Source: Capitulum mitella
Taxonomy: Eukaryota; Arthropoda; Thecostraca; Pollicipedomorpha; Pollicipedidae
Reading direction: 5' to 3'
DNA: 64,000 nt
Assembly: GCA_030062745.1 (NCBI GenBank)
Contig: CP099848.1
Span: 23,624,378 to 23,688,377 of the forward strand
The position numbers and the translations under genes are program-made. How positions within the stretch are numbered: the first letter of the stretch is position 1; each line of letters begins with the position of its first letter. The notes below the pieces were generated by a model. The model searched no databases. It was not told the origin of the DNA and was given only the letters and a program-made list of their open reading frames with translations. Below are positions 45,971 to 56,240 of this stretch, in pieces.

Positions 45971-46340
45971 CCCTCGCCAGACGGGGAGGGGTCGTTTTAG
46001 GAACCCTTGCGATTTTACTCCGAAAAAAAATTAATGATGGAAGGTGGAGCCCGGATTTTTTCTGTAGATGAATTTTTAACACTTTCACACCTTGAGCATT
46101 TTTTCCGTGCGACAGGTGGTGACCTGTGACCTCTGTGTCAGTCACGTCAGTCATGTTTTTAACCAGATCAAACCATACCGTTCAGTTGTTGGAAACTGGG
46201 CATTGCAAAGTTGTGTTGTATGTTTTTTTCATAAATTTAATCGATTCAGGTGCCAATGACCTGATTTTAGAGCATCGGAAGGGCCACGTTTGTAGCGTTC
46301 CGCTCGTTGCTACACGTCATCAAAATTCAGGCTAGGTCAA
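45971..46340. mobile_element. Left end of a third TTAA-type element
   Basis: TTAA at 45967-45970, then CCCTCGCCAGACGGGGAGGG and TCGTTTTAGGAA. A matching inverted end, CCCTCGCCCGGCAGGGAG in reverse complement, lies at about 49688-49705 beside TAAA. The pair could delimit one 3.7 kb unit filled with later insertions or be two solo ends. Interior AGGTCA/TGACCT words occur near 46115-46140. Confidence 0.4.
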
Positions 46341-46435
46341 ACGTAGATATCAAACATTGACGTCAAACATCAGTGTAGCTCTGTAAGCGGGATAAGTGGT
46401 ACCTACACTTGCAAGAATGCTTTAGTACCATCTGT

Positions 46436-46690
46436 ATTGGTAACTAGGTCACGGTACCGTGAACGGATCCGTCCCGCCCGCAGCGCAGCCTGGGGGCGCC
46501 GCCGCTAGGGGGCAGTAAAAGCAGCGGCCGGCGCGGACGCCAGGCGGTGGTTCCGATGAACCCATGCAAGGGATGCGTTCCGGCAATGCTACCGCCAGAC
46601 AGCGTCCTCGGTTGTAACCCGGTCATCGGGGCACTCTGCACCCTGACGTCTCTGGAATAGGTCCTTGGGCGTTGGGGTAAAGAGGTTAAC
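46436..46690 (+). repeat. Dispersed repeat with CTCF-like motif, partial copy
   Basis: Shares GCCGCTAGGGGGCAGTA, TTCCGGCAATGC, CCGCCAGAC, GGGGCACTC and AATAGGTC-type words with 62340-62590 and, inverted, with 53890-54101. The copy stops near 46690. Confidence 0.75.
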
Positions 46691-47603
46691 GACATTTAGC
46701 GGGTGGGGAACTCCTTGATACAGTGTTTCTGCTTAACTAATGATAACGTCGAAGAGAGTTCGTTTAGCCACCTCTTTGAGACTCGTGAACTGTCATTTTG
46801 TGCTGTGTCAGTCGATAAATTCAATAAACCTCTGTGAGAATGTGGTATTTGCTTCCTAAGTAAGGGGTGCCAAGGTTACACTACAGTGGACGAATAATCA
46901 GCCAACCGGGCTGCATGCAACAACCGTGTGGCAGGCGATACCCTGCATGCTTTGCTGTGTGTCTGTCGATTGGGGCCCTTCACCGACGGCGCGTTTAACT
47001 AGCGTGTCGTTGGGAGTTCTGGAGAATGAGGCTCTCGTACACATCCACCACTTCATGTGTTCGGACAAAACTTCGTATCGCATTTCCTCGTGCGCAAATC
47101 TTCGGACGTAAATCTTTGTATCGCATTTCTTCGTACGCAAACCTTCGTACGCAAATCTTCGTACGCAAATGTCCGTACTGCAAATTCTCGTACGCAGATC
47201 TTCGTACGCAAATATTCGTACGCGTAAAACTTCAAAACGCAAAACTTCGTATACGAATTTATTCCTATACGTATTTTTTCGTATCACATTTCTCTGTATT
47301 CGTAAATCTTCGTATTGCATTTTTTCGTATACGTGAAACTCCGTATCTCGTATTTTTGGGGGGAAGCGGGGCTCAGAAATTGTCGTCGTGTTAATGACCA
47401 TACGAAAGGCTTCATGTTATTTTTTTTCGTATCGCGACTTCAAACATGAAATGACTGATCTGGTGACGTAGCCACATGAAGGTCGCCAAAGGATTCAACA
47501 GCCGAAAAGCTATTTGAACAATATCGTCATTTTGTTGCGTGTAAGCCGGAACAACTATTGCATTTGTCATTATAAGATACTTTAGATACCAAGAATTTGT
47601 CAG

Positions 47604-47835
47604 CTGTCCTCGTGGTCGAGGGGGTGAGGATGTTGACTGGTCCCGACGGCGCCGGGTTCGAGTTCCGAAAAGAACGAAACGGAACTCAACCAGACCCGTT
47701 TGGCCCGACCATTTATAATGAAGGCAATCGGTAACTGACCAGAAAGGGCAAACCCCGTACTGGGAGGCCGTGTCGCAAGATTGCGCGGCACGAAAAAGAT
47801 CCCTTCGCAGTTCTCTCTGGTCAAAAAAGCTGGAG
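47604..47835 (+). mobile_element. SINE-like element with tRNA-like head
   Basis: TCCTCGTGGTCGAGGGGGTG (from 47607) fits an RNA polymerase III A box and the 5' part of a tRNA-Asp-like sequence. GGTTCGAGTTCC at 47655-47666 fits a B box at the expected spacing. A body of about 160 bp follows, with GGCACGAAAAAGATCCC, a type of word common in SINE bodies. The ends are unclear and no target duplication was seen. Confidence 0.55.
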
Positions 47836-48104
47836 GCGAAATTATCCGTTGAACTGGAAATGCATTACTGGGTCGTGGGTTCAGGGTAGAGGGGTAGGGT
47901 TCAGGGTAGAGGTAATGGGTTTAGGATAGAGGCAACAAGCTCTGCTTAGAATTCAGATGTTCTGAGCCAAAAGCCGTGCATGCAAACCATTCGGGCAAAA
48001 TTTCTTTAAAAAAAAGAGAAAACAAGGAGCTCATCGTAGTCTTTTTGCAAAACGACGCCGAAAAACTTACCTTTGCATCCGCAGAAATTCGTATACGAAG
48101 ATAT

Positions 48105-48200
48105 CCATATCGCATGAGGGAGGGGGGGGACTCGTTTTCCCCCATAGAACTAATGTTAAATCTCCCAAAAAGTGGGATGCATGCCCCCCCCCTTCCCTGT
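48105..48200. repeat. Possible fragment of MITE family 2
   Basis: GGGAGGGGGGGGACTCG, then CTAATGTTAAATCTCCCAAA and a C-run, resembling the interior of the 44.65 kb element. Too short and diverged to bound. Confidence 0.35.
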
Positions 48201-48490
48201 TCCTACGCCGATGGTTTGGTGCATCATTGTCACGGAATCCAATCAACGTAAGTACGCAAAAAGGTACCCTGCTGACCTGTACAGCGGACTCGTGTTATTT
48301 GAAACGAGAGCTCCGTGCAGACCTACAGATATGAGGATTTGTTTCGTTTTGTACGCCTCTATCTACCAAGGCATGGCAGTGTGGTGCAATTTGGAAAGAA
48401 CAGCCTAAGAAAGATTTTGCTCGTCCCTTAACACTTTGAGGCATTCCTGCACCACTGTGCCTTACCTGTGCCCACCGACTGAAGTGCACT

Positions 48491-48550
48491 GGTTGGTTGG
48501 TTGGTTATTGGGGCTTAGGGGCGCACCGACTGCAGGGTCATTCGGCGCCC
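48491..48550 (-). mobile_element. 60-bp 5'-truncated retrotransposon tail with 13-bp target duplication
   Basis: On the - strand it reads GGGCGCCGAATGACCC, then CGGTGCGCCCCTAAGCCCC and a tail of ACCA units. Perfect direct repeats ACTGAAGTGCACT flank it (48478-48490 and 48551-48563). Its end resembles the 3' end of the LINE at 55.2 kb (GTGCGCCCTAACTCCAC plus AAGAAC units), so it is a minimal product of target-primed insertion by a related LINE, or its SINE. Confidence 0.85.
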
Positions 48551-49397
48551 ACTGAAGTGCACTGTCTCATTCGCAATATGCCCATGACCAAGTCAATGAA
48601 TATATTTTATCTTGCTTAAAGGAAGAAAGACATGCATACGTCGTTGTGCGCAAAGGTAGAAATGCAGCAGGTGCGAAAGTCATAAGTACAATAAAATGCG
48701 ATACGAAGATTTACTTACACGAAGAAATGCGATACGAAGATTTGAGTATACACAGGAATGCGATACGAAAAAATGCGTATATGAAATTTTGCGGATGCAA
48801 AAACATGCGTATGAGAAGATTTGTGCGCACGAAGTTTTGCGATGCGAATAACTGCGTATATGAAGTTTTGCGCTCACGGAGTTCTGCGTTATGAAGATTT
48901 GCATGCGAAGAAGTGCGATACGAAAATATGCGATACGAAGATTTGCGCGCGAAGTTTTGCGTACGAATAAATGCGTTACGATACGAAGTTCTATCATGGA
49001 ACCATTTCCTATGCAAATACATGCATATTAGCGGTGACGTTGAGAAACTATCGCGGTCGCCACAATCATATGCTAATGATATGACCTTGTGTACGCGTAC
49101 CTGCACACCACATTTGGTGGCTCTAGCACGAGTGATTTCGTTTTTTGCGGGTCTTGCTCGAGTATGATGACATTTTCGTGGCCTGAAAGGTCAGCCATTG
49201 ACCTAGACCCAGAAACACGTACATTTTCCGATAGCTAAGACAACGAACAGCACGCTATATCGGCTCACATTATTGTATGAGCAACAGAATGGATTCAAAT
49301 TCATGTAAGATCGGAAACTCTGTCGCTGAGGAAACGCCGACATATTTTTACATGCCCGCTTCCAGGTCATTACTGTGGCCTGGGAGGACATCTACTG

Positions 49398-49552
49398 CAT
49401 CGGCGGAGCCAGGATTTCCTTAATGGGTGGAGGATCGGAGCTCAGTGCGAACTGAAATCACACGAAAGCCGCCCGCTGGGAAGACGATGTACAATGGTTT
49501 TCACAAAAATGTGGACTTGGAGAGGGGCGGCCCTCCTTTGGCTGCGCCGGTG
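49398..49552 (+). mobile_element. hAT-like MITE family 1, copy C (155 bp)
   Basis: Starts CATCGGCGGAGCCAGGATTT, ends TTGGCTGCGCCGGTG, with core GTGCGAACTGAAATCACACG and ATGGTTTTCACAAAAA. Flanking ATCTACTG and ATCTATTA match at six of eight positions. Confidence 0.82.
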
Positions 49553-50240
49553 ATCTATTAACCTGAAACAAAAATAACATCGAATATCGTTGAAAAGCTT
49601 ACATGACGAACACCACACTGGCTATTATCGTGTTGTTCTAGCGCTTTCCCTTCAAAAGTTAGCAGTAGGAGGATCGTTTTAGGACAACTCCCTGCCGGGC
49701 GAGGGTAAAATAACAAGTAACACTACTGCTTTTGTCTATAGTGACGTCATATTTCACACTGCGTTTGCGAGCTGGGCGTGCGGTATCAATTGACGCAATG
49801 CCCTATGTATCAGGTACAGTCATCTGTCGATTTGACCGTTCCGTGACGTAGGCGCTTGACGTTACTGGTATTCACGGACTCAAATTGCCATCGCACTTAG
49901 TGGTAACAATACGACTGAAATATCGTCGTATTTTCTGAACAAAGAGAGATGGAGCGATTGAACAACGACCATGTCATAGAGTAAACCCTTTGTTAACAAA
50001 AAAGCTAAGTGGCGTTTTTGTCTACCTTTCGCCGTTTGCCTCCTACATGGTGTCAAATCGCGTCCTGCAGATCCATTGCGCTTAGTGATGACAGGCAATC
50101 GAAATGTCGCCGTATTTTTCTTTACAAAGAGAGCTGATGCGATTTAACAAGGACTATGTGACAGCGTAACCGTTCGTTTACAGAAGAACCAAAAGCCGTT
50201 TTTGTCTAGTTTTTACTGTTTACCCCATCAGTGTAGTTAC

Positions 50241-50428
50241 GTCCTAGAAACTGGGGGCGGGGGGGGAGCAAATCGGTTCTGGGTGGACGGTCTGATCCGA
50301 AATCTCAGTTTTATTTTTAATGGGAAACTGAGAAACACGTCCACTTTTCGACGATTTCCTTGGGGGAAGGGGGGCGCAAAGGCATATTTTGCCAAAACTG
50401 AAGTGGACATGTCTCTCCCAGCCCCCCC
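50241..50428. mobile_element. MITE family 3 with 8-bp duplication (188 bp)
   Basis: Flanked by perfect GTAGTTAC copies (50233-50240 and 50429-50436). The ends are G-run (CTGGGGGCGGGGGG) and C-run (CCCAGCCCCCC), so it can fold on itself. AGCAAATCGGTTCTGGGTGG resembles the reverse complement of 34745-34770. Probably another hAT-type non-autonomous family. Confidence 0.7.
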
Positions 50429-50769
50429 GTAGTTACACTTATGATTTACCTCATACACCGTGTCAAACCGCGTCTTGCAGATCCATGTGGATTTGCCGTT
50501 TTCCCTGATGTTATTCCGTCAGCAATCAAAGCGAGCGCGGAGGCGGCCGGCGACGAGCGCTAAGTAGTCAGCCCGGCCGCGCTAGTGTCAGAACCCTATT
50601 TCGTGATTTGCGTGATACCCTAAGAAACATATCTTTTTGAAGATCTCGCTGATGACTGGCTGCGGCAGCGAATGGCGGCTGTCCGCGATGGAGACCCGCT
50701 AACGTGCAGTTATCAGGGCCTACAATAAATGGAATACCCGATATAAAGGGGCGCGTTACATCAACAATC

Positions 50770-51620
50770 GAATGATCACGGTTGGCAGCTGATCGGTTGC
50801 CATGCTCATTGACTGTGGTGTTGTTCGAACCGGAGTTGCACCGGCGACGACTCGTACTCCTTGGTCGTGACGCTGTTGTTCGGCGCTCGGGTTGTGTTCC
50901 TCAGTATGGGTGCACGCCCGAGGATGCACCTAGCTGCCGTCGTTGGCTGTGTCGCTGTGCTGCCGGCGTGCCTTCTGCTATCGGTGCGATGTTCACGTGA
51001 TTTAGCTTACACAGCAGATCGATGTTTCGGATTGGCTCAACGTCCCAGAGTTGGGTGATGGTCGAGTCTCGTCGGCCTACCGCTACAGGATGCCGTGGCC
51101 GTTGCGTCCCGCGCACAGCGTAGCTCGCAGTGCCCGATAATGCATTTATCGCCAGACTTCTTTGCCAGCGCGGCAGTAGCCACCAGAACGGCGGCTGGAG
51201 GTCATGGCCCAGACGGGTGATCCTGGCCCGCGTGCTGGTCCGGCGGATGTGTGTACCCCAGGCACCCGTGCGGCGAACTCTCATCGTTGTCCCTGGTAAC
51301 AACGGCGGCGCGTGCGTCATGGCGCATCGTGTATCACCGGGCTGATCCGCCTGCCAGGACTTCCGGCGCGATGGTGACGTGGACGTCGTGCCTGACTGGC
51401 TCGCGATCCTGGCCGGCTTGATCGAGGTCGGCCTGGCTGCGCGCTGATAGCTTCTTTCTGGCCTGGCAGCGACCCTGGCCGGCCAGACGGCCTGCAAGTT
51501 TTTTTGGTGCTGGCTCATCCGGTCTGTCGTCATGGGCGGTCCGCCTCGGCGGCTTGTTTGCCGGTGTGCTGCCGCCAACAGAGAATCTGTGCCGCAACGA
51601 GACAAGGTTGGAAAATGCGT
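50770..51620. other. GC-rich block of unknown nature with open frames
   Basis: GC-rich, sharply different from its AT-rich right neighbour. It is bounded on the right by two T-runs (51620-51660), which as an A-rich tail would fit a - strand retro-inserted copy. A 234-codon frame on the - strand (50901-51605) and shorter + frames have no domain I recognise. It could be part of an unknown repeat or a processed copy. Confidence 0.3.
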
Positions 51621-51660
51621 TTTTTTTTGTTTCTGTTTTTTTTTTTGTTTTTGAAGAACA

Positions 51661-52262
51661 TTAGGAAACGTGTTCCAAAGGCATTTTATACTCCAAAAAT
51701 TTGATATTTTGCCTCCATCACGTCTGCTTTATAACTGTTGCGTCCCGACTCCAAATGCTTTCGCAGGCAAATGACTGTCTCCATTCAATAAGAAGGAGGC
51801 ATGATGTCATAACTGACTGATTCCAAGATCGCCAGCTTGAACCATTATTACTCTTTGCAAACTGTTGTACTCCAAAACACAAATTATAGTCTGCCACCCA
51901 CAACAAAAACAAGACTTTTAACCCTGCAATAAGCCATCAAAAATTAAATGAATCAGTCATAAATAATGTGGAGACAGTATATAAAGTGATAAAAAATTGT
52001 ACGCAATCCAATGCAGTCAAAGGGGTAGACCAGCTGGAAATAATGATGAATAAAAATATTGCAATTACAAGCATGGCTCCAAATTTCTCAGTTAAAACAA
52101 CCTACCACACAGGCGGCTTATTGCAGGCATTGGTGAGATCCTCAGACTGCATGGTAAGGAGATGTTCAGCCGTCTGTTTTTTAACACATTGGGTTTACTG
52201 CAGATGCCTGCCAGAAGCAAACTCCTGCATCCTGGCAAAAAATCACAACCATCAGCCACATT
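51661..52262. other. AT-rich stretch, no gene recognised
   Basis: Low-complexity AT-rich DNA without recognisable protein or element features. Confidence 0.5.
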
Positions 52263-52263
52263 A

Positions 52264-54101
52264 TGAAAGGTGTATGTCAGGTATCCACGGACCCCCTTGT
52301 CACACGCTGGCCAGGCGCGTTACACGGCGAGGGGTCTTAACCCGCCCCCGACTGGGGGGAGCGGTTGGCCGCTCTCCCCTGAGGTTTTTCTGGGACTGCG
52401 AGAGATCGTACCAACACAGAGACACGAAACTCTGTGTACCTTTTTCTTGGTCATTTTTACACCTTGTGCCAAAGTTTTGGCCTCAGGTCAGGTCAGGCGC
52501 CTGACCTAGATCAGGGCAAACGGACCTATGTCCAAAAAAGTTTAGCGCCCTCTAACTTTTTCGCAAAACAAGATATCACAATACTACTTTCAGGGATTAG
52601 TGATCTTGATAGATGCAACAAATCTGCTATCTAAGATTTTTTGGAATTCCCCGGGTCATTGAACTAAGGTCAAGCCAATTTTGTAAGATATGCCGAAGTT
52701 TTTTCGGAAATGGTCTGAATTTTTCGTGGCATTTTTAGTGCGGAGTGAAGCAGCCATCTAGTTACCGTCATTGGGCAAAGTATCAATGGCTTCCAGTCAT
52801 TGACCTGAGGTCAGGTCACGAATTACTGGTGTGAGACAAAATGTACCGCCGTCAAAATCAGCGACGAATTACTCAAAATGGATAGAAAATGGCAGAACTG
52901 GCTTACACAGACGTGAGTAAAACCAAGAACCTCGAAAATTTGAAAAATTGCATATTTTGGAAACAAACAAGCTTTCGCGAATAAAGCTCCGCCAGTTGGA
53001 TAGATTGGTAACTAATGAATTTTTTCCAAAATTTAAGCATGAGAAACCATCTCAAGAACCACTAAGATCAATAAAATTTACATGAATAGGCTTATGTCGC
53101 GAAAACAAAGTAACGCTAAAACTACTTCTCGCTAATTTCTTACTGCACACGGCTGCAGCGCCCGCCGACAGCCGGCGCGAAAATTGCCGTGTCTTTGAGT
53201 CAACGTTTCGGCGTATACATTGAACAAATCTGAAAATTTAGATGTGTATCGGCATTTACGGACCTTCCCTTGTGCGCCGGTGCTTTTACCTATGCGTTAC
53301 TAGTCACAGCCCTTGAGACTCAGGCCGTTTCTCCGTCTCATGCAATTGGCTATGAGAAAGCATATGTAGGACGTAAATTGCTCACATATTATCTAAAACT
53401 AAAAATGAGGCCAGTTTCGAGCTCTACTCATCACAAGCTCTCCAACGGTGTGCTTATTTTTATCGTGCGACCAACCGTTCGTGGGTTAGAGGGGGCGGCC
53501 GACCCCCCCCCCCCCAGTCGGGCGTGATCGTCGCCGATCGACCGTCGTGCGCGGGTTAGTCAACAGACGCCACCTCCGGGTGCAGCAACATTTACTCTTT
53601 AACCGCCTGCCACTCGGTAGTTACTAGCAGCCGGGGTAGGGAATGAATGTTCGTTCACCGCAGCCTCGGCACCCCGCACGAAGGAGAAAAGATAACTGAT
53701 CCCTTGGATCCTATATATTCAGAAATTAAAACAAGTTACAGCTGAAGATGTGTACAGCCAACCTTGACATTCAAAAGCGAAACGTACGATTCTAACACAT
53801 TCACAATCACAGTGCCTACATTTACACAGGGGAAACACGAACCCCAGAATCTCGAGACCCTCTTTGGCCCGAAATCCATATGACCTACCCCAAAGAAGCC
53901 ACGGTGCGGAGTGTCCCGATGGCCGAGATTCTACCGCGGACACCGCCTGGCGGCCGCATTGCTGAGACACCACCGCTGCTTCCCCTTGATGGACACCTTG
54001 GCCACGGCTTTCACTCCTCCTAGCGGCGGTAGCGGCAGCGTTCCAGCGTTCCCGGCCGTACGAAGCCGTTCACGGCACCGTGGCCGGATCAACTTTACAA
54101 C
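52264..54101 (-). repeat. Dispersed repeat with CTCF-like motif, copy interrupted by a TTAA element
   Basis: 52264-52336 plus 53560-54101 match, in inverse orientation, 62340-62962 over about 615 bp. Shared words include GGTATCCACGGACCCCCTTG, GGGTGCAGCAAC, CCGGGGTAGGGAATGAATGT and the CTAGCGGCGG motif. The 1215-bp element at 52341-53555 is absent from the other copy. No coding capacity. Confidence 0.85.
52341..53555. mobile_element. TTAA-flanked non-autonomous DNA element, copy 2 (1215 bp)
   Basis: TTAA at 52337-52340 and TTAG at 53556-53559. The left end is CCCGCCCCCGACTGGGGGG, the inverted right end CCCGCGCACGACGGTCGATC then GATCACGCCCGACTGGGG. It is collinear with copy 1 at 2436-3630 along its whole length (for example CATGCGACCAACCGTTCG-like and AGTCAAGTCAGG-like words), with many substitutions. 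The left hairpin is GGGGAGCGG-TTGG-CCGCTCTCCCC. No open frame worth calling. Confidence 0.88.
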
Positions 54102-55160
54102 ATGATGAACCTCAAGATGGCAAAAAGGCAATATAAACATGGCTTTTTCCATCACCATCATTGGGCCTCAAAGTTCTGACTTCATCCCTCCAAAAAATTG
54201 CTAAAAATATGGCAATGCTAAGTTGTTTATTTCCACGAGCATCACATGGCCTCAATTTCAATTGATTTCAAACCACTTCCTAAAAACATGATCCGAAGTA
54301 AATCAAAATTTTGGTATTTTTCAAAAGTTTCAGACCTGAAAGCATTTTATTCTTAATTTTTTCTTTAACGGGGAAATCAGCTTCTTTATTTTCAAATAAA
54401 CAGAGTGTCCTACCTAACACACTCATCTGAGTCCCCATTACAATGATTATTAATCATTTGTATACTTTATCATACAAACATAAATCCACTGCTTATTCCA
54501 TAATAGCAATGTGACGTTTCTGAAGCTTCAGTTCAGATTGTGTACCAGTATGAATGTGTATCTTGTTCACAGTGTTCCCAATATTGGCCTATGTACGTAA
54601 CACAAAGGTACAGATTATTTCCATTCTAACCTCATTTTTCAGTTTGTTATCATCAACCTTAGGTTGTAGAATTCAGGTTCTTAGCTTGAGCTCAGGACAT
54701 TGATTTTGCATCTGAAAATCTCCAAGTGTGCCAGAAGTTACAGGTATGCTAAAAAGATCTCGCTGAAGTGCATTCTACTTCACAATATGCCCCTGCCAAC
54801 ATCCTCACCTTGATGGAAGATGTATAGATGTGATGGCTCCATCCCTAAGGCATTTTACACATGAAACCCATGGAATGCTTCAGGGAACAAGCTCGGTCAA
54901 AATCTGTCTCTTAAAATGGTTTTCACAGACCCAAGCAGTTTACAGGTTCATGGGGTCTTTTCTTGCACAACGTTATTCCCGCTCTGCCTTTATTTCGGCA
55001 CCCTTTGGGAGCCTGAAAAATAACAATTTAGGAGACTTCTTATTACTCGCTGCGCACGCAACTAAGGAGCAAAACCCCATTTTGGTTTCCCCATGTACGT
55101 AAATACCTAGATCAGGAACTAGTACTCAACAACAATAAGCCTTTGATAAAGTCGGGCTTA
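54102..55160. other. AT-rich stretch, no gene recognised
   Basis: AT-rich DNA between the repeat and the LINE tail. No frame with a recognisable domain. Confidence 0.5.
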
Positions 55161-55162
55161 AA

Positions 55163-55192
55163 TATTGCTGTTGTTCTTGTTCTTGTTCTTGT
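55163..55192 (-). repeat. 3' tail of the LINE
   Basis: TTGTTCTTGTTCTTGTTC on the + strand is an AAGAAC tandem tail on the element strand, directly after GTGCGCCCTAACTCCAC. It marks the 3' terminus. Confidence 0.8.
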
Positions 55193-55799
55193 GGAGTTAG
55201 GGCGCACAGCCGCTCGGGCTCAAGCGTCCGCGTCCAATCTTGTCTGGAGGGTCTGGTGGTATGAGAAGTTATCTAACAAGAACCTTGGTTGCTGAACAGT
55301 GCATGGTTTTAACTAAAGAGAGGGGAATGAAATATGTTGGAAAATGTACCGTGAGAGTTGAGAGAACAGGTGGGTTCGTTTAAGGAAACACATCAGGGCT
55401 TTTATAGCTGGTTCGTTATTTCCTAATGTACCGTTTAATGAGAATGGTAGATTTAATCTTCGACATGTGAATCGTAGTTTTTCGCTTTCCCTCTGGTAAC
55501 TCTGGCAGTCAAAGGCATGTGCCATACTGAAAGGTGTGAGTGGCATAGAGGTCTGTCTGAGTGATTTATTATGTGTGAATGAGTCAGTCTTGTGTGTCCC
55601 AGTCGTAAGCGTGCCGAAATAATTTCTCCCCGGCGGTTTTTACGGTAGCTGGTATCCCATTCAGCAACTGAATTTTTGATGTGTTTTAAAAGTGTTGGAC
55701 GGGGGCGGCTATATCAATATGCATCAAAATATTGATATATGCGTTTCCTTATTTCTGGAAAAGAATTATATGTAACCAACTGGGACCGGAGTGACTGTT

Positions 55800-56240
55800 G
55801 TTATCCGTAAGGCTTACTTTGTTCGCATATCTGCTTTGTTGTTCCCACGTATGCCGTGGTGACTGGGAATGCATAAAAATTTGACGGTCATGCCCTTCTC
55901 TGTGATGTCGCAATACAAGTCGAATATAAGGACAGTGAGGGATCCGGCTTGCGCAATGACCGGAGAGCATGGAGAGCGGAAAGCGAGTCAGAACAGATAA
56001 CCGATTTCCGGATGCCTTGAGCCTGAATAAATTTCAGGCTTTGATGAATTGCGCTAAGTTCCGCAGTGAAAACAGAATTTTTTCCGGTAATCTGTGTCGT
56101 CCGGTGATTTGTCTGTACACAAAAACGCACCCTACTGTGTCGTGTTCTTTGGAGCCTTCGGTAAAAATGAAGTGGTAGTACGGATGATTTTCGACAAACT
56201 GGAAGAACATCTCTTGTACTTTATTATGATCCACGATGCT
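55800..56240 (-). pseudogene. LINE ORF2, RNase H domain, frameshifted
   Basis: FTEGSKEHDTVGCVFVY corresponds to the family TDGSK start, with the first catalytic Asp changed to Glu. SVFTAELSAIHQSLKFIQ carries the conserved Glu, and ICSDSLSALHAL the next Asp. The HVGIPGN-type end is shifted into other frames near 55870. Its presence separates this element from LINEs lacking RNase H. Confidence 0.82.

Larger units (their letters stand above)
47045..49000. mobile_element. Foldback-like element with inverted degenerate arrays (CTTCGTACGCAAAT type)
   Basis: The left block (about 47045-47455) has more than 25 units of 10-14 bp such as CTTCGTACGCAAAT and TTCGTATCGCATTT. The right block (about 48690-48990) has the complementary words ATTTGCGTACGAAG and AAATGCGATACGAAG. 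The blocks are inverted around a 1.2 kb middle that holds a SINE-like segment and a 60-bp LINE-tail insertion. No transposase. Confidence 0.65.

Noticed and set aside
47045-47460. Possible CRISPR or satellite
   Set aside because: The units are too short and degenerate, and the array has an inverted partner, which fits a foldback-type repeat better.
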